A stretch of 64,000 nt of DNA from JADGRF01 sp036382515 (GCA_036382515.1 DASVHQ010000046.1:1-64000), one strand, 5' to 3'; counted from the first letter of the stretch, positions 24,290-33,559 are shown. Numbers and translations: made by a program. The notes: generated by a model from the letters alone, not told the origin.

Positions 24290-24565
24290 TTACTTGCGGA
24301 TGCCGAGCGAACCGATCAGCGAGCGGTAGCGGCCGACGTCTCGCGAGCGCAGATAGTCGAGCAAGCGGCGGCGCTGGCTGACGAGCATGAGCAGACCGCG
24401 GCGCGAGTGATGGTCCTTGGCGTGTACCTTGAAGTGCTCGGTGAGCTGGCGGATGCGCTCGGTGATGAGCGCAATCTGCACCTCGGGAGAGCCCGTATCG
24501 CCCTCGGAGGTTTGGAACTTCTTGATGACTTCGGACTTGATCTGCTGACTGAGCGCCATGGTCAT
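24290..24565 (-). CDS. rpsO: Ribosomal protein S15
   Basis: The product is 91 residues; S15 is normally 88-89. Conserved landmarks are GDTGSPEVQIALITERI, LTEHFKVHAKDHHSRRGLL and SQRRRLLDYL, which bind 16S rRNA in the platform of the small subunit. A second in-frame ATG two codons in (24559) gives the usual MAL... start; AAGG lies closer to the first ATG. The order rpsO then pnp on the same strand is the widespread bacterial arrangement. Confidence 0.95.
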   Translation of the reverse strand: MTMALSQQIKSEVIKKFQTSEGDTGSPEVQIALITERIRQLTEHFKVHAKDHHSRRGLLMLVSQRRRLLDYLRSRDVGRYRSLIGSLGIRK

Positions 24566-24616
24566 TGCTGCCTTACGGCTTTCTTCTTACGTACACTCTC
24601 GGTGTTTGGACGGCGC

Positions 24617-24645
24617 AGTATGCAGAGCCCGTCCGGACCCGTCAA
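24617..24645 (-). promoter_or_regulatory. Sigma-70-type promoter for rpsO
   Basis: Read on the minus strand, TTGACG (24640-24645) and CATACT (24617-24622) are separated by 17 bases, and the -10 lies about 52 bases before the rpsO ATG. The -35 is identical to those of the two rRNA promoters in this window, which supports a housekeeping promoter. Confidence 0.6.
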
Positions 24646-24680
24646 GCAAGCACGCCGGCTAGCCTGGGGGGAGCGCTGGC

Positions 24681-27011
24681 CTAGCGCGATTGCAGCACGG
24701 AGTCCAGGCGTTCTGCGGTGGTTGCGGTGAGCTCGATCTCGGAGGGCAGGGCCTCCTTCTCGGTCACCAGGGGATAGCGCACGGCCACAGAGCCGCTGAA
24801 CCGGGGCACGGCCAGACTGTCCACGGCGGCGAGCAGACAGCGCCGTAATTCTTCTGCAATCTTCCCCGTGACCTCGGCCGAGACCACCTCGCGCTCGGCC
24901 AGGCGGAAGGCGAAGACGGCGCGCACCTGGTAGTCGGGGCGACCTGCGCGGTCCATGCGGAAGCAACCGCGCGCCACGGGGATGATGCGCTGCCGCAACA
25001 TCGACAGCAGGGGCGAGGAGGGCATGCCTTCACCCAGGCTGCTGACCACGGCGGGCGGGGGGGCGGCCGGCTTCGCTGCCGGCAGGGCGCAGCCGGCGCG
25101 TTCCACGGCCAGGACCACAGGGTGCAGGTCCGAGCTTTGGCCGGAATAGCGTTGTGCGGGGCCGCGCCGGTCGCAGCGGCTCGGCGGCGTTCTTGTTGCG
25201 CTGCCTTGTGGGTCCGGGCGGCCCTGGCCGGCCAGCGCGAGATCGCGCGCGTCCACGGCCGCGAGCGCGGCGCGAGGGTCGCGTGCGCCGCGCAGCTCTG
25301 CGCCGCGCACCCCGAGGCTCGCGAGTAGCTCGGGTGCGGGCGTGGTCGCGGCCAGCGTGCGGCCATCGACGCGCAGCGCAGACAAGCGCGTGACCTGCGC
25401 TTCGTAGCTCAGCTCCTCGCCGTGGCGCAGCGCCGGCAGCTCGAGCTTGTGGCGGCCGTCGGACACACGCAGCTCGCTGGCCGCGACCGGCGCGAACAAC
25501 ACCGACACGCGCTCCTCGAGCGCCGCGCTGTCGTGGCTGTGCTCGGCTTCGCCCGCCTGCTCGCCTGCCTCCACCACGACACCACGCGTGAGCGCTGCGC
25601 CGCGCGCGAGCGCCGCGCTGCAGGCTCGGTCCGCCAGATTCAGCACCGACACCTCCACGCCTGCGCGTCGCGCGGCCTCGAAGGCCCGTGCCGGGCCTGT
25701 CGTCAGTCCGCCGTCCCCGATCACGAGCACCGCGCGTCGCAGGGCCTGGCTCCGGGCGAAGCCCCAGCTCTCGAGCAGCTGCCATGCGCTCTCGAAGCGC
25801 GTCGCCGAGCCGAGCTCTGCGTCGTCGCTCACGGAGGCGAAGCTTTGCAGCGAGACCGCGCTGGGCACGAGCGCCTGCGGCAAGATCGAGACCGCTCGCG
25901 ACGCAAACATCAGCGCGCGCACGCGACTGCCTTTGGGCGCCTGCGACAACACCGCTGCGATCGCGCCCAGCACGCGCGTGCGCGCTGGACCTTCCATCGA
26001 GGGCGAGACGTCGATGGCCAGCACGAGATCCAGGGGTCGCAGAGGGGCCGGCCCGGCGCGCACGTAGGCACGCATGCACTGCGCGTCGCCGCACGCAAAG
26101 CGCCACAGCTGCGCCGACAGCCCCGGCTGCTCACGAGCCTGTGCCACGATCTCGACCGCAGTCCACGCATCGAACGTCCACGGCGCCGCGTCTTCGGCGG
26201 CGGCTCGCTGGCCCACTTCGACGAGCTCGAGCGCCCCGCTGCGCACCGTCAGCTGCAGCGCAGCGGCGCGTGGATCCATGCCGCGCGCCGGCAAGCGCAG
26301 GCGCACGCTGCCGCCGCGCTGCGGCGTGGCTGTCAGGTAGCTCACGCGTACGCTGAGCGGGTGCCCCAGAGCGACCGGTGCAGCTGTCAGCAGAAACACC
26401 GTGGCCGTGGCGTCACGGAGCTTGTGCACGTGTGCGACCGGTGCCTGATGCGTCTGCGTGGTCGGACCGCGAGCCTGCACCGCGTCGTCGTACGCACCAC
26501 GCAGCTGCGGCTCGTCGTCCGGCAGTGCCTTGCGCTCGCCCGCGTCGTTCTGCACCAGCAGCGAGCCGAGCGCCGCATCGGGCGGGACCGCGAGGCGATA
26601 CATCACTTCGGCTGGGCGCTCGCTGTTGCTCTCGAAACGCAGCTCGCTCGTGACCATCGACAAGCCAGCGGCCAGCTCCACCGTCACGCGGTGCGTGCTC
26701 TCGCGCACGTTCGGGATGGCCGTGAGCACCTCGCCCGCGCGCACCTCAAGGATCGGCGGCGCCGGGCCGAAGCGCTGCAGGTCGGCCGCGCCACGCGTTG
26801 GCTGTGCTTTGGGCTCGCTGCGCGCGCGACCGGCGTCGGGTGCGTCCGGTTCGCGCGGCAGCCCGATCGGGTCGTTTGGGTCGTTGGCGAGCGGCAGGAT
26901 GTCTTCGATTTGCACCTCGTCGCGCGGCGGCTCGGCTCGCGCGGGCAGCGTCAGGCACAGCCATGCGCACAGCCATGCGCACAGCCATGCGAGCGAGCTT
27001 CGCCTCGTCAC
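24681..27011 (-). CDS. Exported VIT and vWA domain protein
   Basis: A start at the GTG at 27011 gives a clean signal peptide (TRRSSLAWLCAWLC... ending PARAEP) and about 776 residues. A first domain (residues ~95-260: THRVTVELAAGLSMVTSELRF, YDDAVQARG) is a VIT domain. Next comes a von Willebrand A domain with MIDAS motif DVSPS and a later VLVIGDGGLTTG. A C-terminal region (RQRIIPVARGCFRMDRAGRPDYQVRAVF) resembles the AgmX/TonB-like PglZ-neighbouring modules in myxobacteria. It probably binds proteins in the periplasm through Mg2+. An upstream ATG at 27083 is possible but would push the signal peptide inward. Confidence 0.65.
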   Translation of the reverse strand: MTRRSSLAWLCAWLCAWLCLTLPARAEPPRDEVQIEDILPLANDPNDPIGLPREPDAPDAGRARSEPKAQPTRGAADLQRFGPAPPILEVRAGEVLTAIPNVRESTHRVTVELAAGLSMVTSELRFESNSERPAEVMYRLAVPPDAALGSLLVQNDAGERKALPDDEPQLRGAYDDAVQARGPTTQTHQAPVAHVHKLRDATATVFLLTAAPVALGHPLSVRVSYLTATPQRGGSVRLRLPARGMDPRAAALQLTVRSGALELVEVGQRAAAEDAAPWTFDAWTAVEIVAQAREQPGLSAQLWRFACGDAQCMRAYVRAGPAPLRPLDLVLAIDVSPSMEGPARTRVLGAIAAVLSQAPKGSRVRALMFASRAVSILPQALVPSAVSLQSFASVSDDAELGSATRFESAWQLLESWGFARSQALRRAVLVIGDGGLTTGPARAFEAARRAGVEVSVLNLADRACSAALARGAALTRGVVVEAGEQAGEAEHSHDSAALEERVSVLFAPVAASELRVSDGRHKLELPALRHGEELSYEAQVTRLSALRVDGRTLAATTPAPELLASLGVRGAELRGARDPRAALAAVDARDLALAGQGRPDPQGSATRTPPSRCDRRGPAQRYSGQSSDLHPVVLAVERAGCALPAAKPAAPPPAVVSSLGEGMPSSPLLSMLRQRIIPVARGCFRMDRAGRPDYQVRAVFAFRLAEREVVSAEVTGKIAEELRRCLLAAVDSLAVPRFSGSVAVRYPLVTEKEALPSEIELTATTAERLDSVLQSR
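26956..26991 (-). repeat. 12-bp tandem repeat, three copies, inside the signal peptide
   Basis: CACAGCCATGCG occurs three times in a row and encodes CAWL on the minus strand, so the hydrophobic core of the vWA protein's signal peptide is itself tandemly duplicated. Copy-number slippage would change the length in frame by four residues. Confidence 0.8.
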
Positions 27012-27223
27012 ACGGGCCGGCACGCTCGGGTTTCGGCGGGCATTCGAGGCCGACAGACAGGGCACCTGCAGAGCATGCCACATGGCGACGTGGCCGAGCG
27101 CTTGTCTCACTCCGGGGTCATGACGCGCTGCTGGGCCTCTGCTAAGAGCAGTGAAGTGGCTGCAGGCGCCAGCCTGCGTGTATGGTGCTCGTAGGGATGA
27201 AGACGCACGGCTCGATCGCTTCG

Positions 27224-27535
27224 ATGGCAAGGGCAAGGGCAAGCGCAAGCGCAAGCGCAAGCAGGCTGCTACACGGCGTGGCCGTGTTCCTGTGCGCGGC
27301 TGCGGTCGCGGGCTGCGTCTCCACCAACCTCGGCTCGAAGCTGGCGGGCGAGGCCTGCACGCGCTCCGACCAGTGCGTCTCGGGCCTCTCGTGCGTCAAG
27401 GGCGTTTGCCAGTCGATTGCGCCCGGCGACGCGGGTGATGCCGGCTTTCAGGCCGACGCGAACTCCGCCGATGCCGGTCACGAGCTCGACGGCTCGTTCA
27501 CCCACGACGACGCGGGCGACGACGGCGGAAAGTGA
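27224..27535 (+). CDS. Small lipoprotein with Cys-rich and Asp/Gly-rich tail
   Basis: The 103-residue precursor starts with basic MARARASASASAS encoded by a six-fold 6-bp repeat, then a hydrophobic segment and lipobox AVAGC. The mature part has CTRSDQCVSGLSCVKGVC, a short disulfide-type motif used in myxobacterial surface proteins, followed by an Asp/Ala/Gly tail (DAGDAGFQADANSADAG). Function unknown. Other in-frame ATGs at 27182 and 27197 are possible; none has a good ribosome site, so the start is uncertain. It is divergent from the vWA gene. Confidence 0.5.
   Translation: MARARASASASASRLLHGVAVFLCAAAVAGCVSTNLGSKLAGEACTRSDQCVSGLSCVKGVCQSIAPGDAGDAGFQADANSADAGHELDGSFTHDDAGDDGGK
27226..27261 (+). 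repeat. 6-bp tandem repeat, six units (GGCAAG/CGCAAG)
   Basis: Three GGCAAG units are followed by three CGCAAG units, within the likely signal-peptide n-region of the small lipoprotein. Being a multiple of three, length changes would stay in frame. Confidence 0.8.
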
Positions 27536-27567
27536 CGCGGCCGGCTGCCGCTGTGTAGACTGACCTC

Positions 27568-29217
27568 GTGCGAAGCTGCCCCAAGTGCGGGACGCGCTAC
27601 TCGGACGACCTGGCGTATTGCCCCAGTGACGGCAGCGCCACCACGCTGGTCGCTCCACAGGGCGCCGACGTCGATCCTCTGGTCGGTACCACCATCGACG
27701 GTCGCTACCGGATCGAGGCGCGCATCGGTGAGGGCGGCATGGGCGTCGTGTATCGCGCCTCGCACACAGTGCTGAAGAAAGCCCTTGCCATCAAGGTGAT
27801 GCGCGGCGAGCAGGCGCAAGACCCCGAGGTCGTGCAGCGCTTCGTTCAAGAGGCGCAGTCGGTGTCGGCGATCCGTCACCCGAACATCATCGGCATCAGC
27901 GACTTCGGTACCACCACCGATGGCTCGGTTTACTTCGCGATGGAGTACCTGCAGGGCCAGAGCCTGGGCAAGGCGATGGAGCACGGACCGCTGGCGCGTG
28001 AGCGCGCCGTCCACATCTTCGTGCAGATGGCGAGCGCGCTCGACGCTGCGCACCAACGCGGCATCGTCCATCGCGATCTCAAGCCTGACAACGTGTTCCT
28101 GATCCGACAGGACAGGCGCGACGACTTCGTCAAGGTGCTCGACTTCGGCATCGCGAAGGTGAAGAACGCGGCCGCGAAGATCACGCGCACCGGCATGGTG
28201 TTTGGCACGCCGCACTACATGTCGCCGGAGCAGGCCGCTGGCCAGGCGGTGGACCACCGCTCGGACATCTATTCGTTTGGCGTGATCATGTACCAGGTGT
28301 TCGCCGGCCAGCTGCCCTTCGACGCGGAGTCGTACATGGGCGTGATGACCAAGCACATGTACGACGAGCCCGTGCCACCCAGCCGCATCGTGCCGCAGCT
28401 GCGCGGCGCGGCCGAGGCCGTCATCATGAAGGCGCTCGAGAAGAAGCCCGAGCGGCGCTACCAGTCCATGCTCGATCTCAAGGACGATCTCGAGCGTCTG
28501 GGTCGTGGCGAGCCGGTGCTGGCCGCCGATCGCGGTCTCGCGGTCTCCGACACGCTGGCCTTCACCACGCCGCCGCTCGGCTCGTCGCCCGCTGGCACGG
28601 GCACGGCGCCCGCCGCCGCGCCCAGCCCGACCATGCCGGAGATCCGCAGCAGCGAGCTCGGCCTCGAGCTGCCGCGTCACAAGCGCCCTGCGTGGCTCCT
28701 GCCCGCCGTGATCACTTCGTGCCTGGGGCTGATCGTCGCCTATCTGCTGGCGCGGTCCTCTGCGCCGCCGCCGGCCGCACCGTCCACCCCGCAAGCGAGC
28801 ACTGCGACGCCAGGTGCGCCGGCGCCCGCAGTCCAGCCAGCCTCTGCGCCTGCTCCGCAGCCATCAGCTGCAAGTCCCGCGCTCGGGCGCATCCACCTCA
28901 GCGCGCAACCCCCCGCCAGCGAGCTGTACGCCGACGGCGCGCTGATCGGCCAGTCCGAGGCCAGTGTCGAGCGTCCACGGCAGGGGCAGACCCGCATCGA
29001 GGTGCGCCATCCGGGCTTCGTCGCGCAGGCCGTGCTGCTCGATGCACGCAGCCCCGACTCCATTCAGGTGTCGCTCGAGGAGGAGCCACACAAGGCGCAC
29101 AAGGCCGTGCCGTCCGCGGCCGCCGCCAAGCCCGAGCCGCCACGCCCGCAGGGCGCGCCGAAAGCACAGCCGCACAAGCCGAACCCACTGAACGACGTGG
29201 TCGACCCCTGGCAGTGA
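27568..29217 (+). CDS. Ser/Thr protein kinase with zinc ribbon and PEGA domain
   Basis: The 549-residue protein begins with a small zinc-ribbon-like motif (CPKCGTRYSDDLAYCPSDG, residues 4-22). A complete kinase domain follows (about 47-310): GEGGMG loop, AIKVM lysine, HRDLKPDN catalytic loop, DFG, and SPE in place of APE. After a proline/alanine linker there is one transmembrane segment (about 372-394: LLPAVITSCLGLIVAYLLA). An outer PEGA-type domain (about 440-510: GRIHLSAQPPASELYADGALIG) follows and may sense the envelope. The kinase should face the cytoplasm. The start codon is GTG. Its target is not evident; the convergent response regulator is its nearest signalling neighbour. Confidence 0.85.
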   Translation: MRSCPKCGTRYSDDLAYCPSDGSATTLVAPQGADVDPLVGTTIDGRYRIEARIGEGGMGVVYRASHTVLKKALAIKVMRGEQAQDPEVVQRFVQEAQSVSAIRHPNIIGISDFGTTTDGSVYFAMEYLQGQSLGKAMEHGPLARERAVHIFVQMASALDAAHQRGIVHRDLKPDNVFLIRQDRRDDFVKVLDFGIAKVKNAAAKITRTGMVFGTPHYMSPEQAAGQAVDHRSDIYSFGVIMYQVFAGQLPFDAESYMGVMTKHMYDEPVPPSRIVPQLRGAAEAVIMKALEKKPERRYQSMLDLKDDLERLGRGEPVLAADRGLAVSDTLAFTTPPLGSSPAGTGTAPAAAPSPTMPEIRSSELGLELPRHKRPAWLLPAVITSCLGLIVAYLLARSSAPPPAAPSTPQASTATPGAPAPAVQPASAPAPQPSAASPALGRIHLSAQPPASELYADGALIGQSEASVERPRQGQTRIEVRHPGFVAQAVLLDARSPDSIQVSLEEEPHKAHKAVPSAAAAKPEPPRPQGAPKAQPHKPNPLNDVVDPWQ

Positions 29218-29236
29218 CCGCTCTGCGGGCGGCGCC

Positions 29237-32200
29237 TCAGCGCACCATGCGTCGGCACTCGGCGACGTACTCGCCGCGCCCGAGCGCCACGCACTGCCTG
29301 TAGGCTTCGCGTGCCGCCTTGCGGTCGCCCAGCTGTTCTCTGGCAGCGCCCAGCACGATCCAGCCTTCCGAATTACCCGCGTCAGCGACCACTGCGCGCG
29401 TGGCGTAGTCTGCGGCCGCCGCATTGCGGTTGCGGTTCAAGTAACCGAAAGCCAGGCGGCTGAGCACCACGGAGTTGGTGGGCACGAGCGCGGCGGCCTG
29501 CTCGTAGAGCGCGAGCGCCTGCTTCACCTTGCCCTGCTCCTCGAGCTTGCGCGCCTGGTTCACCAGACTCTCGGCGTCCGCGCTGGGGGCGGTGGCGGGC
29601 GCTTGTGTCGGCTGCGCGGCGACGGGCGCGCCGGGTGCAGCCTGCGCCGCTGCGGCGTTCGGCTCGACTTGCGGCTGGCTGAGCGCGGGCGGCTGGGCAG
29701 GAGTTGGTGCGGGCGCGGTCGCTGCGGTGCCCGGTGCTGGCGTCGCTGCAGCTGTCGGCGGCAGGCTTGGCGCGACCGGCGCCACGGGCGCTGCAGCTAT
29801 CGGCGGCGGGCTTGCTTCCGGAGGATTCGAAACCGGCGCCTGCGGTGGCGCGGCCGGTGCTTGCACGGCCGCGCGCCCGCCGGCTGCGCTTGCGTCGGGC
29901 TGCGGCTGCAGGCTGCGGTACACCACGGCCGCGACGATAAGCACGCCGAGCGGCACGATCATGTGCGTGAAGATCCGGCGGGCCGGGCTCGGCGGCAGCG
30001 TCGGGATGGTCGTCCAACCCTCGTCGTCGGCCTCGGCTGCGGGCGCGCTGGCGCCTGGTCTGTGCGCCCCGGGCTCTGGTTCGGGCCGCAGGTAGTCTTG
30101 CTCGCGGGGGCCCGCAGCTGGGCGTGCGGCCGTGTCGGCGTACACAGGCTCGAGAGGTCGTGCGGCCGGCAAGGGCTGCGCGGCGATCATGGGCTGCGTG
30201 CTCGCCGTCAGCGAGCGCGCTGGCCGGGTCGTGGTGGGCGCGCTGCCATCCCAGTCCATCGACTCCGCCATGCCCGGGCTGGCGGAAGGCAGCGTCTTGC
30301 GTCCCAGCGCAGGTGGCCCGGCTTGAGCGCGCAGCGTGGTATCGAACGCGAGGTTGTTGGTCGGCTGCGGATGTGGCGGCAACGCGGGCGGACGCGCCGT
30401 GCTCGAGGGAACATTCGACGGCCCCGCAGGCACGTGCGCGTCCGCGCCGCTCGCCACGTGCGGCAGCGCCGGCAGGCTCACCGGCAGCGGCGGCGGCGGG
30501 GTGGCTGTCGCATCGTCGTCGAGCTCAGCGTCCATGAACGGTGCCTGGCTGAGCCGCGTCCCCTCCTGGCCGTGACGCGCCAGCGGGTTCTCGGTGTCGG
30601 GCTCGGTCGGCCTCTCGAGCTCGGCCGGCTCGGCGGCGTCTTCTTCCGCCAGCGCGCTCGGATCCAGCGCCGAGAGCATGCCCGGTGAGGTGGTGAGCGA
30701 GAGGCGTTTCACACGCCTGCGCTGCTTGCGCACGCGCACCAGCACCGGTGCCTCGTCGGGCTCGGAGCTGGGCTCGGTCTCGTCGCCGCCATCAGCTGCA
30801 ACCACGGGTGGTCGCGGCAGCTGCACAGCTTCGGCCGGCTCGGTCGGCTCGGTCGGCGGCGCGGGCAGATCGCCGAGCGTGCGGCGCGCCACGACGGCTT
30901 CGGCTGCCGGCAGCGCGGGCAGGAGGTTCGCCGCTGCGGGCTGCACGGCACGCGGCATTGCATCGCTCGCAGCCAGAACGCCGGGCGCATCGACCGGGAC
31001 TGGCTGCCCGATCGTCTCGGCCTGCTTTTCGGGCACCTGGCGCGGAAACGGAATCACGTTGTCGCCGCTTTCGGCGGCGCGCGTCCCGGTCAGCGTGATG
31101 GCGTCGACGTGACCGCTGTCGGCCCGGCGTCGGTGCTTGCCCTTGCGGGGCCGTGCGCCACCGGCAGCGGTCTCCGCATCGGTGGGAGGCGAGTAGTCGA
31201 GCGTGGGCCGCCGGTTTTCCTTGCCGCGGCTGGGCTCCGGTTCCGGCGTGCTGCTGGCCTTGAGCCGCGTCGGTGGGAACGCCGACAAGCCTTGCGCCGG
31301 CACGACCTCGGTGTCGGACCCCTCCGAGCGCGGCGGCAGGTTGGTCTGCGCAGCCGGACGGATCGAGGCGTGACGGCCGGTGTTGAAGATCAAGCCCTCG
31401 AAGTAGAGCTTGGACACCGCGGTCAGTGCTTCGAGATCGTCCTGGTCGCAGGCGTCGACCACTTGCATCAGCGAGCGGCGCCCGTCGAAGTGCCGCAGGA
31501 TGCCGTTGATCTCGTCGGGGATCTCCGCCAGGCGATCGATCAGCTCCTGATCGTTCACCTCGAACACCGAATCGAGATCGGGCAGCTGCTCGAGCAGCCG
31601 GCCCCATTCGTCCAGCCGCCGCATGCCCTCCATCAGCACGCCCTGGGTCGAGGTCTGGATCACGTCTTCGCGGCGCACCTCGCGGAAGTCGATCTCGAAG
31701 CTGCCCTCGATCCACACCAACGCGCGGTAGATGGCGCGCGCGCCGCGCAGCGGCCCGAGCTCGGCATCCACGGGGTTACCCGCACGGAAGTAGATCGCTC
31801 CGGTCTGCGTGCCGCTCTTCAGGTAAAGCACGCCGGACTTCTTGCTGTTGTCGATGGTCTGCAGCAGATCGACCACGCCGATGTCCGAGAGTGCGCCCGT
31901 GAAGCGCTGCTTGCCCGAGGCGCCGCTCTTGAGCTCGATGCCTTCGCGGCGCTTGCGCTGCAACACCAGGTTCACGCGCGCGATGATCTCTTTGATGTAG
32001 ATGGGCTTGGTCAGGTAGTCGGCGACGCCGAGCTCCAGGCCCTTCACCTTGCTCTCGACCGACGTGTCGCTCGACAGGAAGATCAGCGGCACGTCCACGA
32101 GATCCGGGTGTTTGCGGATCTCCTCGATGAAGGCGAAGCCGTCGACCAGCGGCAAGCGCGTGTCCGACAGGATCAAGTCGGGCTTGCTCAGCTGCATCAT

Positions 32201-32323
32201 GTCGAGCGCGCCCTGCGCATCGGTGGACGTGGCGACGCTGTAGCCAGCCTTGCGCAGGCTGACCTCGAGGACGCGCAGGCTCCTCAGATCGGCGTCTACT
32301 AGCAGTAAGTTCTGCTTCGCCAC
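29237..32323 (-). CDS. Response regulator with DUF4388, transmembrane segment and TPR
   Basis: This 1028-residue protein has an N-terminal receiver domain (phosphoacceptor Asp54 in LILSDTRLP, and Lys in YLTKPIYI). A DUF4388/PATAN-like domain follows (about 140-250: FTGALSDIGVVDLLQTI, GAIYFRAGNPVDAELG). A very long Pro/Ala/Glu-rich linker runs to a transmembrane helix near residue 783 (MIVPLGVLIVAAVVY), then an Ala/Pro-rich stretch and a C-terminal TPR unit (ALALYEQAAALVPTNSV). A cytoplasmic receiver linked to an extracytoplasmic TPR is odd for a response regulator. DUF4388 proteins are common in myxobacteria and bind partners in signalling networks. Its ATG is divergent from the IPT lipoprotein. 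Confidence 0.75.
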   Translation of the reverse strand: MAKQNLLLVDADLRSLRVLEVSLRKAGYSVATSTDAQGALDMMQLSKPDLILSDTRLPLVDGFAFIEEIRKHPDLVDVPLIFLSSDTSVESKVKGLELGVADYLTKPIYIKEIIARVNLVLQRKRREGIELKSGASGKQRFTGALSDIGVVDLLQTIDNSKKSGVLYLKSGTQTGAIYFRAGNPVDAELGPLRGARAIYRALVWIEGSFEIDFREVRREDVIQTSTQGVLMEGMRRLDEWGRLLEQLPDLDSVFEVNDQELIDRLAEIPDEINGILRHFDGRRSLMQVVDACDQDDLEALTAVSKLYFEGLIFNTGRHASIRPAAQTNLPPRSEGSDTEVVPAQGLSAFPPTRLKASSTPEPEPSRGKENRRPTLDYSPPTDAETAAGGARPRKGKHRRRADSGHVDAITLTGTRAAESGDNVIPFPRQVPEKQAETIGQPVPVDAPGVLAASDAMPRAVQPAAANLLPALPAAEAVVARRTLGDLPAPPTEPTEPAEAVQLPRPPVVAADGGDETEPSSEPDEAPVLVRVRKQRRRVKRLSLTTSPGMLSALDPSALAEEDAAEPAELERPTEPDTENPLARHGQEGTRLSQAPFMDAELDDDATATPPPPLPVSLPALPHVASGADAHVPAGPSNVPSSTARPPALPPHPQPTNNLAFDTTLRAQAGPPALGRKTLPSASPGMAESMDWDGSAPTTTRPARSLTASTQPMIAAQPLPAARPLEPVYADTAARPAAGPREQDYLRPEPEPGAHRPGASAPAAEADDEGWTTIPTLPPSPARRIFTHMIVPLGVLIVAAVVYRSLQPQPDASAAGGRAAVQAPAAPPQAPVSNPPEASPPPIAAAPVAPVAPSLPPTAAATPAPGTAATAPAPTPAQPPALSQPQVEPNAAAAQAAPGAPVAAQPTQAPATAPSADAESLVNQARKLEEQGKVKQALALYEQAAALVPTNSVVLSRLAFGYLNRNRNAAAADYATRAVVADAGNSEGWIVLGAAREQLGDRKAAREAYRQCVALGRGEYVAECRRMVR

Positions 32324-32404
32324 GGTGTCACGCTCGGGGTGCTCGGTTCACGGGGTTCCCCATTTTGAACGAAGTGAGATCGCCACACCCCAATTTTCGG
32401 GTCC

Positions 32405-32434
32405 TTGACCCTCTCGTAAGGGCTGCCTTATTGT
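32405..32434 (+). promoter_or_regulatory. Candidate promoter for the IPT lipoprotein
   Basis: TTGACC (32405-32410) and TATTGT (32429-32434) are separated by 18 bases, about 100 bases before the ATG. Both hexamers are imperfect. The region is unusually AT-rich for this genome. Confidence 0.3.
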
Positions 32435-32533
32435 CCGTGTCGGTCAGGCGCGGCGAATTGTCCTGAATCTACCAGGAATTCTGTTCTTTGGCCGGTCTTT
32501 GACCAATGGGCTGCGAGTAAGGAGACAACGGAC

Positions 32534-32968
32534 ATGACAAAGCGTCACTCGTTTTCGGCGGGGCTGTTGCTTCTCGCAGTGCTTCTGACTGTGTTGGTTG
32601 GCCTCGGCTGCAAGAGCGCCACACAGATGGCCATCCTCGACATCGACCCGAAAGTCGGCCACACGCAGGGCGATCAATACGTGAGGATCGTCGGCAGGAA
32701 CTTCCGCCAGGACATCGGCTACACCGTGTACTTCGGCAGCAAGAAGTCGGCGCAGGTGACCATCGTGGACCCCGAGACGCTGCTCGCGACCACGCCTTCC
32801 GGCACCAAGCCGGGCCAGGTCGACGTGCTGATTCGCGCCGACGACGGCAACGCCTTCCGGATCCCGCAGGGCTTCAAGTTCGAGGACATGGGCGGCAGCC
32901 CGGTCGAGGGCCTGGGCACACCGGGCGGGGTCGTCAACAAGAAGGAAAAGGGCAACCTGGCGTTCTGA
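32534..32968 (+). CDS. IPT/TIG domain lipoprotein
   Basis: The 144-residue precursor has a signal peptide ending at GLGC and one IPT/TIG immunoglobulin-like domain (about residues 38-118: PKVGHTQGDQYVRIVGRNF, YTVYFGSKKSAQVTIVDPETL, ATTPSGTKPGQVDVLIRADDGNAF). A short hydrophilic tail ends KEKGNLAF. TIG domains in exported bacterial proteins are structural or binding modules. TAAGGAGACAAC is a good ribosome site before the ATG. It stands alone between the response regulator and the glycan cluster. Confidence 0.75.
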   Translation: MTKRHSFSAGLLLLAVLLTVLVGLGCKSATQMAILDIDPKVGHTQGDQYVRIVGRNFRQDIGYTVYFGSKKSAQVTIVDPETLLATTPSGTKPGQVDVLIRADDGNAFRIPQGFKFEDMGGSPVEGLGTPGGVVNKKEKGNLAF

Positions 32969-32991
32969 TCGCCGGCTGCTCCGCGTCCGTG

Positions 32992-33558
32992 ATGAAAACG
33001 TTCGTGCACCAAAGCGCCGTGGTCGACGACGACGTCGAGCTGGGCGAGGGCACCAAGGTCTGGCACTTCGTGCACGTCAGCAGCGGTGCACGGATCGGTG
33101 CCGACTGCTCGCTCGGCCAGAACGTCTTCGTGGGTCGCGGTGTGCACGTGGGTCGCGGCGCGCGCATCCAGAACAACGTCTCGCTCTACGAAGGCGTCGA
33201 GATCGAAGACGACGTCTTCCTGGGGCCCAGCTGCGTGTTCACCAACGTCGTCAACCCGCGCGCGTTCGTGCAGCGCAAGCAGGAGTACCGGCCCACGCGC
33301 GTGAAGAAAGGCGCCAGCATCGGCGCCAACGCCACCATCGTGTGCGGTGTGACGCTGGGCGAGTATTGCTTCGTGGGCGCGGGCGCCGTGGTGACGCGCG
33401 ATTTACCGCGCTACGCGCTGGTCGTGGGTACACCGGCCCGCCGCATCGGCTGGATGTGTCGCTGTGGCGAGCGCCTCCCGGACACCGCCACAGCGCAGTG
33501 CAAGGGCTGCGGGATGCGCTATGCAATCACCTCCGATGCCTGCCAAGAGCTGACTTGA
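32992..33558 (+). CDS. Hexapeptide-repeat N-acetyltransferase, WbpD/WlbB-like
   Basis: The 188-residue protein is a left-handed beta-helix of hexapeptide repeats (VVDDDVELGEGTKVWHFVHV, IQNNVSLYEGVEIEDDVFLG, SIGANATIVCGVTLGEYCFVGAGAVV). This is the fold of UDP-2-acetamido-3-amino-uronate acetyltransferases. Together with the PLP aminotransferase one base downstream it matches the WbpE-WbpD pair that builds UDP-GlcNAc(3NAc)A for surface polysaccharides. A C-terminal CRCGERL...CKGCG adds a four-Cys zinc-binding knob. The preceding GTG at 32989 is an alternative start. WbpA and WbpB homologues are not in the window. Confidence 0.8.
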   Translation: MKTFVHQSAVVDDDVELGEGTKVWHFVHVSSGARIGADCSLGQNVFVGRGVHVGRGARIQNNVSLYEGVEIEDDVFLGPSCVFTNVVNPRAFVQRKQEYRPTRVKKGASIGANATIVCGVTLGEYCFVGAGAVVTRDLPRYALVVGTPARRIGWMCRCGERLPDTATAQCKGCGMRYAITSDACQELT

Positions 33559-33559
33559 A

